Shown here: positions 10,541 through 18,845 of the stretch, in pieces
Position numbering within the stretch: the stretch's first letter is position 1
Layout of the letters: each line of letters begins with the position of its first letter
Assembly (NCBI RefSeq): GCF_004323635.1
Contig: NZ_CP036515.1
Location: 1,723,501-1,787,500, forward strand
Reading direction: 5' to 3'
Source of the DNA: Lichenihabitans psoromatis
GTDB lineage: Bacteria > Pseudomonadota > Alphaproteobacteria > Rhizobiales > Beijerinckiaceae
Length of the DNA: 64,000 nt
Notes under the pieces: model-generated
The model's database searches: none
What the model was told of the DNA's origin: nothing
What the model saw: the letters and a program-made list of their open reading frames with translations, nothing else
Program-made: the position numbers and the translations under genes

Positions 10541-11419
10541 ATGAGCCCAGGATATCTCCCGTTCAAGGATGCCCTCGATCTACCAGCCTTCTTCTGTGAC
10601 AATTGTGGCTTCTGGCAACGGCATTTCGAGCGTCCGACGTCCTGCCCGCTGTGCGTTGATGCCCGACACGTCATGCCGCAGCGCGGCTGGCATTTCCGTG
10701 ATCTCGCCGAAGCCCGCAAGCTATATCCCTGCCATTGGGCCGAGATCGAGCCGGGAGTCTGGCGCTTCTGGAACGATCCGGTCGATGGGATCGGTTCGTC
10801 CGGCTATCTAATCCAGACAACGGGCGGCAATCTCGCCTTCGAGGGCTGTGCGGTCTATAGCGAGGCGGCGCTCGCGGCCATCGCCCAACTCGGCGGCGTG
10901 CAAGTTCTGGCCGCCTCGCATCCCCATTCTTACGGAGCGATCTGGCAATTGCAGGATCGCTTCGATCCCGAACTCGCCCTGCATCCGGGCGATCTCGCTT
11001 GGTCGGGCGCGCTCTGCGTGAGTTGGCCATTCGACGAGCGGCTTGAACCATTGCCGGGCCTGGAACTGCATCTGACGGCCGGACACTTCGACGGCCATGC
11101 CGTGCTGTTCGACCGCGCGCGAAAGATTCTGTTCTGCGGTGATTGCCTGAAATTCGAGCTCGACCCTCGCGATTCTCGCCGCGCCACCACGATCTCGACC
11201 CATAAGGCGTTTGTGCGTGGCATTCCGCTCACGCAAGGCGAGTTGCGGCGCTATCGCGATGTCTTCGCGGCTCTCGACTTCACCCAAACCTGGACGCCGT
11301 TCGAGCAAGCCGCCAACAGCGGGCGTCGCGACGCCCTGGCGCTGATCGACACGATGTTGGCGACGCGTCCGCATGCCTTTCCGGTTCCGCTCGGCGATCT
11401 CGGCGTCGCGGACGCTTAG
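10541..11419 (+). CDS. Zinc-ribbon plus metallo-beta-lactamase-fold protein
   Basis: This roughly 292-residue protein begins with a rubredoxin-like zinc ribbon (FFCDNCGFW and SCPLCVD, two CxxC knuckles) followed by a metallo-beta-lactamase fold. The usual HxHxDH metal motif is degenerate: the sequence reads ASHPHSYGAIW, so HxH survives but the Asp-His half is lost. Later histidine and aspartate positions (TAGHFDGHAVLF, LFCGDCLKFE) remain. It may bind a single metal or act in redox or binding roles. ATG 10541 has AGGAT upstream. Its 3' end overlaps the oppositely oriented PIG-L gene by 4 bp. I infer, but cannot show, that it belongs to the YcaO locus. Confidence 0.72.
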   Translation: MSPGYLPFKDALDLPAFFCDNCGFWQRHFERPTSCPLCVDARHVMPQRGWHFRDLAEARKLYPCHWAEIEPGVWRFWNDPVDGIGSSGYLIQTTGGNLAFEGCAVYSEAALAAIAQLGGVQVLAASHPHSYGAIWQLQDRFDPELALHPGDLAWSGALCVSWPFDERLEPLPGLELHLTAGHFDGHAVLFDRARKILFCGDCLKFELDPRDSRRATTISTHKAFVRGIPLTQGELRRYRDVFAALDFTQTWTPFEQAANSGRRDALALIDTMLATRPHAFPVPLGDLGVADA

Positions 11420-12198
11420 GAGCGGGCCGGCGCCGCTATCCTGCCGATCCCCGACATGTCGCGCATCAGGCTCCATGGCAGACCCTGCCCTCGGAAGCCT
11501 TCGGCGGAGCTGCCCTCTGAAAGCTTCGTCCGCAAGCCGTCGGGGCCACCGAATTGAAAGCACAACTGGGTCGCGTAAGCGAGGCACGATGCCTCCTTGG
11601 CCGCCGCTGCGTCCGCATTGAGCCGCAGGCTGTGCTCGGGCATGACATGCATCCTGTGGGCGAACGGCTCAGCCGGATTGGCGGTCCGTGCCACATAAGG
11701 AAAATCGCGCCACCAAAGAACCGGTTTCTCGAGACCGTCGAGGGCTTTGACCAGTTGAACATGATCGACATGACCGCCGATCGCTTGCGGCGCGAAGATG
11801 AGATCTGGCGCATGATCCACCATGAGCCTCTCGATCGCGGCACGAAGATCGATCCCGATGGTGTCGGTTGCGAGCGGCGGTTGAAACAGGGCGTTGGCCG
11901 ACGTGTAACCGCGATGGGGTGCTTCCGGCAGCTCGACATGGATCGGCTCCGCCACCCCGAGCGCCCGCATGGCTGCAAGATCCTCGGCGCGCCGCAGGGC
12001 CATGTAATCGACGTCTGGCCCAAGCCCCTTATCGAGTTGGCAGGCGAGCGCAAATCCATGCGGTTTCGGCACCGAGCGGGTGAAGAGCGTCGCGACACGG
12101 ACGCTCCAGCCGTCGCGCACCAGCGTCGCGAGCGTACCACCGCAGGAGAATGCGGCATCGTCGAGATGCGGCGATAGCGCGAGTGCCGTGCGGGTCAT
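11416..12198 (-). CDS. PIG-L family N-acetyl sugar deacetylase
   Basis: This 260-residue LmbE/PIG-L protein is predicted to be a zinc-dependent deacetylase that removes acetyl from N-acetylglucosaminyl conjugates. The metal motif SPHLDDAAFSCGG is near the N terminus and the third ligand lies in GGHVDH near residue 142. Relatives include MshB and BshB of mycothiol and bacillithiol synthesis. It is the last gene of the minus-strand YcaO operon, 13 nt after a GT4 glycosyltransferase, a pairing typical of make-then-deacetylate steps. Its true acceptor is unknown. Confidence 0.82.
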   Translation of the reverse strand: MTRTALALSPHLDDAAFSCGGTLATLVRDGWSVRVATLFTRSVPKPHGFALACQLDKGLGPDVDYMALRRAEDLAAMRALGVAEPIHVELPEAPHRGYTSANALFQPPLATDTIGIDLRAAIERLMVDHAPDLIFAPQAIGGHVDHVQLVKALDGLEKPVLWWRDFPYVARTANPAEPFAHRMHVMPEHSLRLNADAAAAKEASCLAYATQLCFQFGGPDGLRTKLSEGSSAEGFRGQGLPWSLMRDMSGIGRIAAPARS

Positions 12199-12211
12199 GG
12201 ATGGCCGGCCG

Positions 12212-13444
12212 TCACAGAAGATGCGGCTCGGCGCGGAAGCGGCAGTCGGTCATCGGCAGACGAGCATCGACGCGGCCCCTCGCCGGTGCCCTCAGGACGC
12301 GAGCGTAAACCGTCATGATCATCCGCCCGACCGTCTCCCAGGAATAGTCGCGGCGGCATTCGGTCAGACCCGCGACGGCGATGCGCCGACGGAAGGCGGC
12401 GTCTTCGATCAGGCGTTGCAGCCCATCGGCCTGGCCCGCGATATCGCCGGGCTCGACCAGCAGGCCATTTTCACCGTTCCTCAGGCAGTCGTTCACGCCC
12501 ACCGCGAAACACGACATGTTGGCGAGGCCCGACGCCATGGCTTCTAGAATGGTGTTGGAGAAGCCCTCTCCATAGGTTGGAGAGACGAAGATGTCGTGCT
12601 CCCGGTAGATGTCGGGCACAGCCTCGTAGGCCGCGTAACCCGTGAACCCGACGGTGTGGGCATCGAACGCGAGATCCGCCGCGCGGGCCTTGCAGGCATC
12701 GAGATCGGGGCCAATTCCCGACACGGTCGCCCGAAACGCGACACCGCGGGTCCGCAACACGTCGAGGGCGTCGAGAAAGTCCAGCGCGCCTTTCCGCCGG
12801 TCGACCCGGCCGTGGTAGAGGAGCCTCACTGGAAGGGGCGCCACGCCGACCTTGGCCTCAGCGGCCGGCCGAAAGCGTTCCGTGTCGACTGCCCCTGGCA
12901 CGATGGTGAACCGCGCGCGAGCGGTTCCGAGCCGGTCGCTGACTTCCTCGACGAAGCTCTCACCGCCGATCAGCAGCGCATCGGCCCCGTCCAGCACACG
13001 CTGCATCGCAAGGCGGTGTGTGTCACAACACGAGCCCACCCAATGGCCATCGCCACCCTGGATCGAGACGACCGCCGGAATGCCGAGATCACGCGCCGCC
13101 AGCAGCGTCGCCCAGCCGGTCGGATAACCATATTGGGCATGCAGAAGGTCAAACGGCTTGCGGTCATGCGCCGCCTTGATGGTTGCGATCATCGTGTCGA
13201 TGTCGCGCTCGAAATCGCCGTTCGTCTGCTCGCCGATCTGTTCGAGCCCGATCACCGCGACACCCGGCACCGCAGGCGGGGGGCCTCCCCCATAGACGCG
13301 CGTGCCGAATGCATCGCCGCGATACTGGCTGATCATCGTGACGTCGTGACCGGCGCGCACCAACTCGCGCAAAAGGTTCACGGCGTAGACGCTCATCCCG
13401 GAAATAGCCGGGAAGTACCGTCGACTGACGAAGCAGATCCTCAC
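12212..13444 (-). CDS. GT4-family glycosyltransferase
   Basis: This roughly 410-residue glycosyltransferase is built from two Rossmann-like domains. The N-terminal half has CFVSRRYFPAISGMSVYA and the acceptor-side loop; the C-terminal half has the donor-binding pattern YGEGFSNTILEAMASG, typical of retaining GT4 enzymes such as MshA and BshA. GTG 13444 overlaps the stop of the upstream isomerase gene as GTGA, which I take as the start; another GTG lies 9 nt upstream. Together with the adjacent PIG-L deacetylase it suggests transfer of N-acetylglucosamine to a small acceptor followed by deacetylation. Confidence 0.83.
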   Translation of the reverse strand: MRICFVSRRYFPAISGMSVYAVNLLRELVRAGHDVTMISQYRGDAFGTRVYGGGPPPAVPGVAVIGLEQIGEQTNGDFERDIDTMIATIKAAHDRKPFDLLHAQYGYPTGWATLLAARDLGIPAVVSIQGGDGHWVGSCCDTHRLAMQRVLDGADALLIGGESFVEEVSDRLGTARARFTIVPGAVDTERFRPAAEAKVGVAPLPVRLLYHGRVDRRKGALDFLDALDVLRTRGVAFRATVSGIGPDLDACKARAADLAFDAHTVGFTGYAAYEAVPDIYREHDIFVSPTYGEGFSNTILEAMASGLANMSCFAVGVNDCLRNGENGLLVEPGDIAGQADGLQRLIEDAAFRRRIAVAGLTECRRDYSWETVGRMIMTVYARVLRAPARGRVDARLPMTDCRFRAEPHLL

Positions 13445-14283
13445 GCGACACACTCACGCTCATAGGCCGCAATCGCCTGCCGCGCTTCGGGGATCATCAG
13501 GTCGGCCCGGTAACTGTCGCGTGAAAGTTCGACGCAGACCAAACCGTCGAATGAAATATCGCGGAGCGCCCGCAGCGCGGCGGGCACGTCCATATCGCCA
13601 TCGCCGAACGCCAGATGAACATGGTCGCCCCGCTTCATATCCTCGAGATGCACATCGGCGATGTGGCGGCCAAATTCGCGAATGGCCTCGTCCGGCTCCC
13701 GCTCGCCCGTCACCAGCACATGGCCGAGATCAAGCGCGAGCCGAACGTCCGGAACGGCCCGGATCAGGTCGGCATAGTCGTCCACGGTGGAGACGAACAT
13801 TTCGGGCTCGGGTTCGAGCGCCGGTACGATGCCCTGCCGCTTGGCATAGTCCACGATGGCGTCGACGCCCTCGTGCAGCCACTCCGTCGCGTCGCGCCGA
13901 TCGACCCCGGGCTTGAGGCGTCCGGACCAAAACGACAGCACCTCGGCTCCCAAAATCACGCCGATGTCGGCGGCGCGCTTGAGAAAGTCGAGGCGGCGAA
14001 GACGGCCATCAGGGGCTGCCGAAACGAAGGTCGGCTCATGCTTCTGTTTGGGATCGAGCAGAAAATGAGCGCCCGTCTCGATCACGACCCCGAAGCCGAG
14101 CGCGTCGAGCCGCTTCCGCAACGCCATCGCGTTGCGCTCCCAATCGGGAGAGAGCGGATCGAAATGGTGATGATCGAGCGTGAGGGCGACGCCGTCGTAG
14201 CCAGCCTCGGCAAGCAACGAGAGCGCGTCATCAAGACGATGCCAAGCCGTTCCATTGGTATTGTAGGCGTAACGCAAACTCAT
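13441..14283 (-). CDS. Xylose-isomerase-like TIM-barrel protein
   Basis: This 280-residue protein belongs to the AP-endonuclease-2/xylose-isomerase-like TIM-barrel group. It shows the expected acidic and histidine metal ligands: LEPEPEMFVST, LALDLGHVLVTGE, IADVHLEDMKRGDHVHL and VCVELS. Members act as sugar or inosose epimerases, isomerases and dehydratases. It starts with an ATG that overlaps the YcaO stop as ATGA and ends overlapping the glycosyltransferase start. The context suggests it reshapes a sugar or sugar-like intermediate in the YcaO pathway; the substrate is unknown. Confidence 0.78.
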   Translation of the reverse strand: MSLRYAYNTNGTAWHRLDDALSLLAEAGYDGVALTLDHHHFDPLSPDWERNAMALRKRLDALGFGVVIETGAHFLLDPKQKHEPTFVSAAPDGRLRRLDFLKRAADIGVILGAEVLSFWSGRLKPGVDRRDATEWLHEGVDAIVDYAKRQGIVPALEPEPEMFVSTVDDYADLIRAVPDVRLALDLGHVLVTGEREPDEAIREFGRHIADVHLEDMKRGDHVHLAFGDGDMDVPAALRALRDISFDGLVCVELSRDSYRADLMIPEARQAIAAYERECVA

Positions 14284-15809
14284 GGCGTGACCTCATGTGT
14301 CAGTTGGCCCAGTCGCAGGGCAACATGGTGGGCTTCCGGTTCTCGGTAGAGCGGATAAAGGGGACCGACGATCCGTTCGGCTTCGCCGACATCGAACAAA
14401 GGTTGGCGGCCGCTTGTCTCCGGACGCAGCCGCTCGAACGCTGCTTCGCTGAGCCGGACCGGGCGCAGCGTTGCGCTTTCCTCACCGAAGCGGATCAGCG
14501 GGCTGTCTCTCGCGATGAGCTTGCGGGCATTGCGCTCGCCGATACGGCTGTAGCTCATGGTTTCAACCTCGAGCCCTGGGACGATCACCTTGGCGACCGC
14601 GAACCCGCCGCCGGGGGGTGAGCCGTCGATGTAAAGAACGTCGAAGCCGTCGGCCTCGAGTTGCCGCCGGGCCCAAGCGCCGCGCTCGCGCGTGTCGGCC
14701 AGCGCGACGGCCGGCAGATCGCCGAAGCGCTTATGGCTGCGGATCGAGAAGACGGTTGCGTCGAGGGCGCGTCGCAGGGTCGATCCATCGTCCTTGGACC
14801 AGGCGATCATCTCGCTGAGGGCTCGACTTTCCTCGTGATCGAGGCTGGGAAGCGCGCGTTTCACGAAAGCCTGCACGTAGCCTTGCGGTGCAACGCTCAA
14901 TGCCTCGGCGATCGGCCCATGGCCATAGGTTTTGCGGACCCGTGCCGAGCAGAATTCAAGCAGCGCCTTCCGAAGGGCGCGATTCCGATCGGGATCGCAG
15001 GCCTCGCCGCAGGCCGACAGCATGATCGGGACACGCGGCCCAGAGCCGGGGCGGTCGAAGCCGACCACGTAGACGTTGGCGAGCCCGAATTCCTCAGTCG
15101 CGAATTTCGGCAGCACCGTGATGCCGCATCGGTCGATATGAGCGAGAAGCTCGCGTGTTTCGGCGTCGAGATCGTCGCCAAGATCCAACACCACGCCCTG
15201 ATCGAGCGCGCGAAACAAAAGCCCGTTCCCGTCGCGCTGCAAACATTCGAGCAACCCATGTCCGACCGCCCAGTCGAGGTCGGGGCCGGCCCCGAGGCCG
15301 TTGGTGATCAGCGACGTAAACGGCGTATAGTCGGGCGGTAACTCGAACCAATCAGTCGCCGCGACGTCGAGCGGTACCAGGACGCGCTCGCCGTTGCGCG
15401 CGCGCACCGCTTCTGTCCAGGCTAAGGACGTGTCGTGATCGACAAGACTTCCTGCCGGGAGGCAAAGCGTGAGGGGGTCGACGATGCGATCACGGCCGAC
15501 TTCGGCGACAAGGGTCCGATAGCTGCCGCGCCGCCAGGGCGTCTTCATCAGGCGCAGCGTCGGGCAGATCGCCTCGGCGATTTCGGCCAGAGCGCCGACG
15601 ATGGCGTCGCCATCGGTGGTCCCATAGCCGTAGCCGGATGGCATGTTGCCCGGAAGCGTGCCGGCATCGTCCAGGAACAACGCAACCTTCCAGGCCGGCA
15701 CGCCGGTGCGATCGAGCCCTGTCATCGGGAACCCGACAAGGCGGCCTTGCGGGAGCCCTTCGATATAGGCCCGCGCAGCGTCGGGAAGGTCTTCGGGAAG
15801 GCCGGTCAC
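14280..15809 (-). CDS. YcaO-family ATP-dependent backbone-activating enzyme
   Basis: This 509-residue protein carries the YcaO core. Motifs in order are GALAEIAEAI near residue 80, TNGLGAGPDLDWAVGHGLLE with ECLQRD near residue 190, and DPDRNRALRKALLEFCSAR near residue 280, corresponding to the three glutamate-containing ATP/Mg sites. YcaO enzymes phosphorylate amide oxygens, giving azolines, thioamides or amidines. The C terminus ends HEVTP and lacks the PxPxP tail of azoline cyclodehydratases. No ThiF/E1-like or TfuA partner lies nearby. GTG 15809 overlaps the preceding gene's stop as GTGA. It is the most informative gene of this locus. Confidence 0.85.
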   Translation of the reverse strand: MTGLPEDLPDAARAYIEGLPQGRLVGFPMTGLDRTGVPAWKVALFLDDAGTLPGNMPSGYGYGTTDGDAIVGALAEIAEAICPTLRLMKTPWRRGSYRTLVAEVGRDRIVDPLTLCLPAGSLVDHDTSLAWTEAVRARNGERVLVPLDVAATDWFELPPDYTPFTSLITNGLGAGPDLDWAVGHGLLECLQRDGNGLLFRALDQGVVLDLGDDLDAETRELLAHIDRCGITVLPKFATEEFGLANVYVVGFDRPGSGPRVPIMLSACGEACDPDRNRALRKALLEFCSARVRKTYGHGPIAEALSVAPQGYVQAFVKRALPSLDHEESRALSEMIAWSKDDGSTLRRALDATVFSIRSHKRFGDLPAVALADTRERGAWARRQLEADGFDVLYIDGSPPGGGFAVAKVIVPGLEVETMSYSRIGERNARKLIARDSPLIRFGEESATLRPVRLSEAAFERLRPETSGRQPLFDVGEAERIVGPLYPLYREPEAHHVALRLGQLTHEVTP

Positions 15810-16816
15810 GACGGGATATCTCCACGGTAGGCTTCGGCGAGGAGCCGCATCGTGTGCAGGTCGCGTTCGCCGGAAAATTCGTTGGATCGTCCCGATCGCA
15901 CCGCGTCGCCAAAACGGCGAACCTGGGCCAGAAAAGGGGATAGATCGTGGTCTGGGATCGGGAGGATTTCAGGCAGCCCTGTTGTGCCGTCCGTCAGGGT
16001 GAGCGTCCCGCCGGCGTCCTGCCCCATCGTCTTCTCGGCCACGATCATACCGTGGCTGCCCGTGACCTCGAGACGGCGGCGGGGCAGGGCATCCGGGCAG
16101 TTATAGGCGACGTGGAGACTGGCCAGAACGCCCGAGCCGGTCCGCCCCACCAGCATCGCGCCATCATCCACCGCATAGGCGTGAAGACGCCGCTGCAGCA
16201 TCGACACCACAGTCTCGAGCGGCTCACCCAGCAGAAAGTCGACGAGATCGAGCCCATGCGGAGCGAGGTCCATCATGGCCCCGCCTCCGGCCTTGGCGCC
16301 GTCGATCCGCCAATTGTCGCCGCCGCGTCCGGCGCTCCAGGTCGGACCAAGCCAACACGCGTAGACGATGCGAATGGCCGTCGGCGTTCCAATGCGCCCC
16401 GCCGCCAGCGCATCCCGCAGCGCGCGATGAGCCGGGTGATGACGCTGATCGAAGGCGGTGCCGTAGAGCACGCCGGCACGCCGGCATGCCGCTACGGCGG
16501 CTTCCGCATCGACGAGTGTCGCGGCAATCGGCTTCTCGCACAGCACCGCTTTGCCATTTGCGGCCGCGGCCTCCACGGCCTCTCGATGCAAGTGGTTGGG
16601 GGTCGCCACATAGATGGCCTCGACATCGGGGTCGGACGCGAGCGCGCAAACGTCCGTGTAGGTCCGCGCGCCCCGGCGGCTTGCGTCCGCCTGTGCGGCT
16701 GAGGAGGGGTCGGCCACGGCCACCAGCCGGTCCCCTGCAGCCGCGATCGCTGGAGCCATGAAGTCCGTCGCGACCCAGCCGAAACCGGCGATGCCCCAGC
16801 GCACCGGACGCATCAC
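15806..16816 (-). CDS. Gfo/Idh/MocA-family oxidoreductase
   Basis: This 336-residue NAD(P)-dependent dehydrogenase or aldose-aldose oxidoreductase has the Rossmann motif WGIAGFGWVATDF, YVATPNHLH, and the catalytic EKP (VLCEKPIAATLVDAE). GGGAMMDLAPHGLDLVDFLLG in the second domain supplies the conserved Asp/His substrate-site pair. ATGA overlaps join it to the methyltransferase upstream, and GTGA joins it to ycaO downstream. Unlike the homologue at 3451-4458 it is intact. With the TIM-barrel isomerase it suggests oxidation and epimerisation of a sugar or cyclitol moiety. Confidence 0.84.
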   Translation of the reverse strand: MMRPVRWGIAGFGWVATDFMAPAIAAAGDRLVAVADPSSAAQADASRRGARTYTDVCALASDPDVEAIYVATPNHLHREAVEAAAANGKAVLCEKPIAATLVDAEAAVAACRRAGVLYGTAFDQRHHPAHRALRDALAAGRIGTPTAIRIVYACWLGPTWSAGRGGDNWRIDGAKAGGGAMMDLAPHGLDLVDFLLGEPLETVVSMLQRRLHAYAVDDGAMLVGRTGSGVLASLHVAYNCPDALPRRRLEVTGSHGMIVAEKTMGQDAGGTLTLTDGTTGLPEILPIPDHDLSPFLAQVRRFGDAVRSGRSNEFSGERDLHTMRLLAEAYRGDIPS

Positions 16817-17958
16817 CAGCGCTCCGGCAGGTCGACGAGAATACGGCGGCGTATCGCATCGGCCGCGTTGGTCCGATCGCGTGAGATCAGGCTCGGATAG
16901 GTGGCCCGAGAGGCATATTCGGCTGCGTAGCGTTCCGACGGCCAGACGATGGCATAATCGTCCCCACTTGGCCGATAGAGCGGATTTAGCCGAAATACAG
17001 CATCGTCGAATGGGATCGAAAGACCGCGTTTCGCCGGCCGTGAGCCATTTGGACCGTCGACACTCTCTTCGACCGAAAAAGCCTCGACCGATCCGAGCGC
17101 CTCCCAGGAGGCCGACCGCGGCGCGCGCGCCTCGACCACGGCATGCGTGAGTTCAGCATCGTCATAAACGGTGGCGTGCGGGAAGAGGTCGGCCATCTCT
17201 GCAGCCGAGAGGGCATGGCCCGACGAGAAATTGGCGGCGCCGCTGTTGTGCACATGGCTGAGCGCGAGGCGACCGTCTCGGCCGACCAGGGCTCGTAATT
17301 GCGCCAGGATCGCCGGTTTCGGATCGAGAAAGTAGAAGGCGTCGTGGCAGAAGACGAGGTCGTATTGCTCATCCGCGATCGGCCATGGGGCAGCGGCGTC
17401 GAAGCAGATCAAACGAGCAGCCGGTGGCAAGACCCAATGTCGTGCCAGCCAAAGCTTACTGAAAACAACGTCTCCACCAGTATAGTCGACCTCCCGTCTC
17501 GCTAACTCGCGGCCGTAGTGCCCAATGCCGCTAGCAAGCTCGAAGCTTGATCGAGCCGGTCTCCAATGCGCGTCGAGTAGCGCGAGGCCGGCCATATAAG
17601 TCGGGTCACTCCAGCGATGCGCGAAGTAATCTCCAACCCGATCGAAGGCGAGACACGCCATGGCGTCCCGCAACGAGAGCCGCAACCGATCGGCGACAAG
17701 GTTTCGGACCGCGGCGGGATCCGCGGGAGCGCCGGTCCACCAATCATCTTGATCACCCAACAGGACGACGAGCGCACCGTCTCGATCGCCGCTTTGGAGG
17801 CAGTCGACCGCCTCAGCGACGAGATCGTCGCGTCCGACACGCAGGTACGGAATGCCGTCGAGCCGAGGCCAGAGACGCCCGTCGGCATCGCGCAGCAGAT
17901 CCGAGCCGTCATCGATCAGCGGCGCGCCGGTCACGGGGGATCGAAGCGGGCCGGTCAC
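16813..17958 (-). CDS. Class I SAM-dependent methyltransferase with Trm112-like N-terminal region
   Basis: This 381-residue protein starts with a Trm112-like segment (LRSPVTGAPLIDDGSD... GIPYLRVG) lacking the cysteines that would bind zinc, followed by a Rossmann methyltransferase domain. Motif I is SFELASGIGHYGRELA near residue 140 and motif IV-like sequence is QYDLVFCHDAFYFLDP. A long C-terminal region of about 110 residues is unfamiliar and may bind the substrate. GTG 17958 overlaps the HD-fold gene's stop as GTGA. It probably methylates an intermediate of the YcaO pathway, but which atom is methylated cannot be read from sequence. Confidence 0.75.
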   Translation of the reverse strand: MTGPLRSPVTGAPLIDDGSDLLRDADGRLWPRLDGIPYLRVGRDDLVAEAVDCLQSGDRDGALVVLLGDQDDWWTGAPADPAAVRNLVADRLRLSLRDAMACLAFDRVGDYFAHRWSDPTYMAGLALLDAHWRPARSSFELASGIGHYGRELARREVDYTGGDVVFSKLWLARHWVLPPAARLICFDAAAPWPIADEQYDLVFCHDAFYFLDPKPAILAQLRALVGRDGRLALSHVHNSGAANFSSGHALSAAEMADLFPHATVYDDAELTHAVVEARAPRSASWEALGSVEAFSVEESVDGPNGSRPAKRGLSIPFDDAVFRLNPLYRPSGDDYAIVWPSERYAAEYASRATYPSLISRDRTNAADAIRRRILVDLPERW

Positions 17959-18845
17959 AGAAGCCCCGCTTGGCGGAGCACATCATCCTGGAACGCCTTG
18001 ACCGGCCCCTCGTGGACCAGCTCCATCTCGCCAAGCATCTGTTGCGGCGTGAGTGCGGCCGCACGCGTATATTGCGTGGTCTGGATCACCCGGTCCAACA
18101 CATCGGCGGCATGAAACGCGCGGCCGTCGGGCGTGTCGGCATTCGGCAGGATTTTGCGCGCGTCGTCGACCTGCTCGCGTAAGGGCGACGCCAGTTGCCC
18201 AAGGGACGCCTGCGTGTAATGCGCCACGAGCGTCGCGAGATGGCGGCCGAGCAACATTTCGCCGGTGAAGCCGGAATCCGGCATGCCGGCATTGTGGACG
18301 TGGTGCGACAGGCCAGCGACGAAGACGCGTGTCGGATCGGCCTCGTAGACCGGGGCCAGCAACACGCCATAGACCGCCACCATTAGGCAATGTTCCGCAT
18401 GATTTTCGGGTGGCTCAAGGATGATGCGCGGCTTACCCGGACAGGTAATGCCGGCCCGCGGCTGCCGGACGAGTTGCTCGACAAAGGAAAGGCGACGCGA
18501 CTCGCCGAGCGACACCTCAGCGCCTAAGGCGTCATGGAGAGACTGCCGCGTATGATCCGCGAATGGGGGCACAACCTCGTCGATCGCCGTTTTAAGAATA
18601 TCATTTGCCGCAGCGGCCGACACACCAGCCTTGGTGATCACGTCTCGATCGAGATCCCCCAATCTCGTCGCAGCCAATGCACGCGCCGTGATCCACCACG
18701 TGACCTCGGACGGCGAAAGCCCCGACTCGAGCCCCGCCCAAGCATCTTCAAACAACCGCGTCGCGATCGAGCCTATGCGATAAGCCGACACAATCCGCTT
18801 CAGGTCGTTCAACTCGACCAAAGCTGTCATTCCACTAGAAAGCAC
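17955..18845 (-). CDS. HD-domain-like protein heading the YcaO operon
   Basis: This 296-residue mostly helical protein contains an HD-superfamily-like metal pattern: ENHAEHCLMVAVYGVLLA, then GLSHHVHNAGMPDSGF, then a distal FHAADVLDRV aspartate. HD proteins are phosphohydrolases or, in the mixed-valent di-iron branch, oxygenases, and I cannot tell which from sequence. The first 100 residues form a separate helical region. GTG 18845 is preceded by GAGGA; ATG 18830 is an alternative. It is the first gene of a chain of start/stop overlaps, so translation of the whole operon begins here. Confidence 0.6.
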   Translation of the reverse strand: MLSSGMTALVELNDLKRIVSAYRIGSIATRLFEDAWAGLESGLSPSEVTWWITARALAATRLGDLDRDVITKAGVSAAAANDILKTAIDEVVPPFADHTRQSLHDALGAEVSLGESRRLSFVEQLVRQPRAGITCPGKPRIILEPPENHAEHCLMVAVYGVLLAPVYEADPTRVFVAGLSHHVHNAGMPDSGFTGEMLLGRHLATLVAHYTQASLGQLASPLREQVDDARKILPNADTPDGRAFHAADVLDRVIQTTQYTRAAALTPQQMLGEMELVHEGPVKAFQDDVLRQAGLL

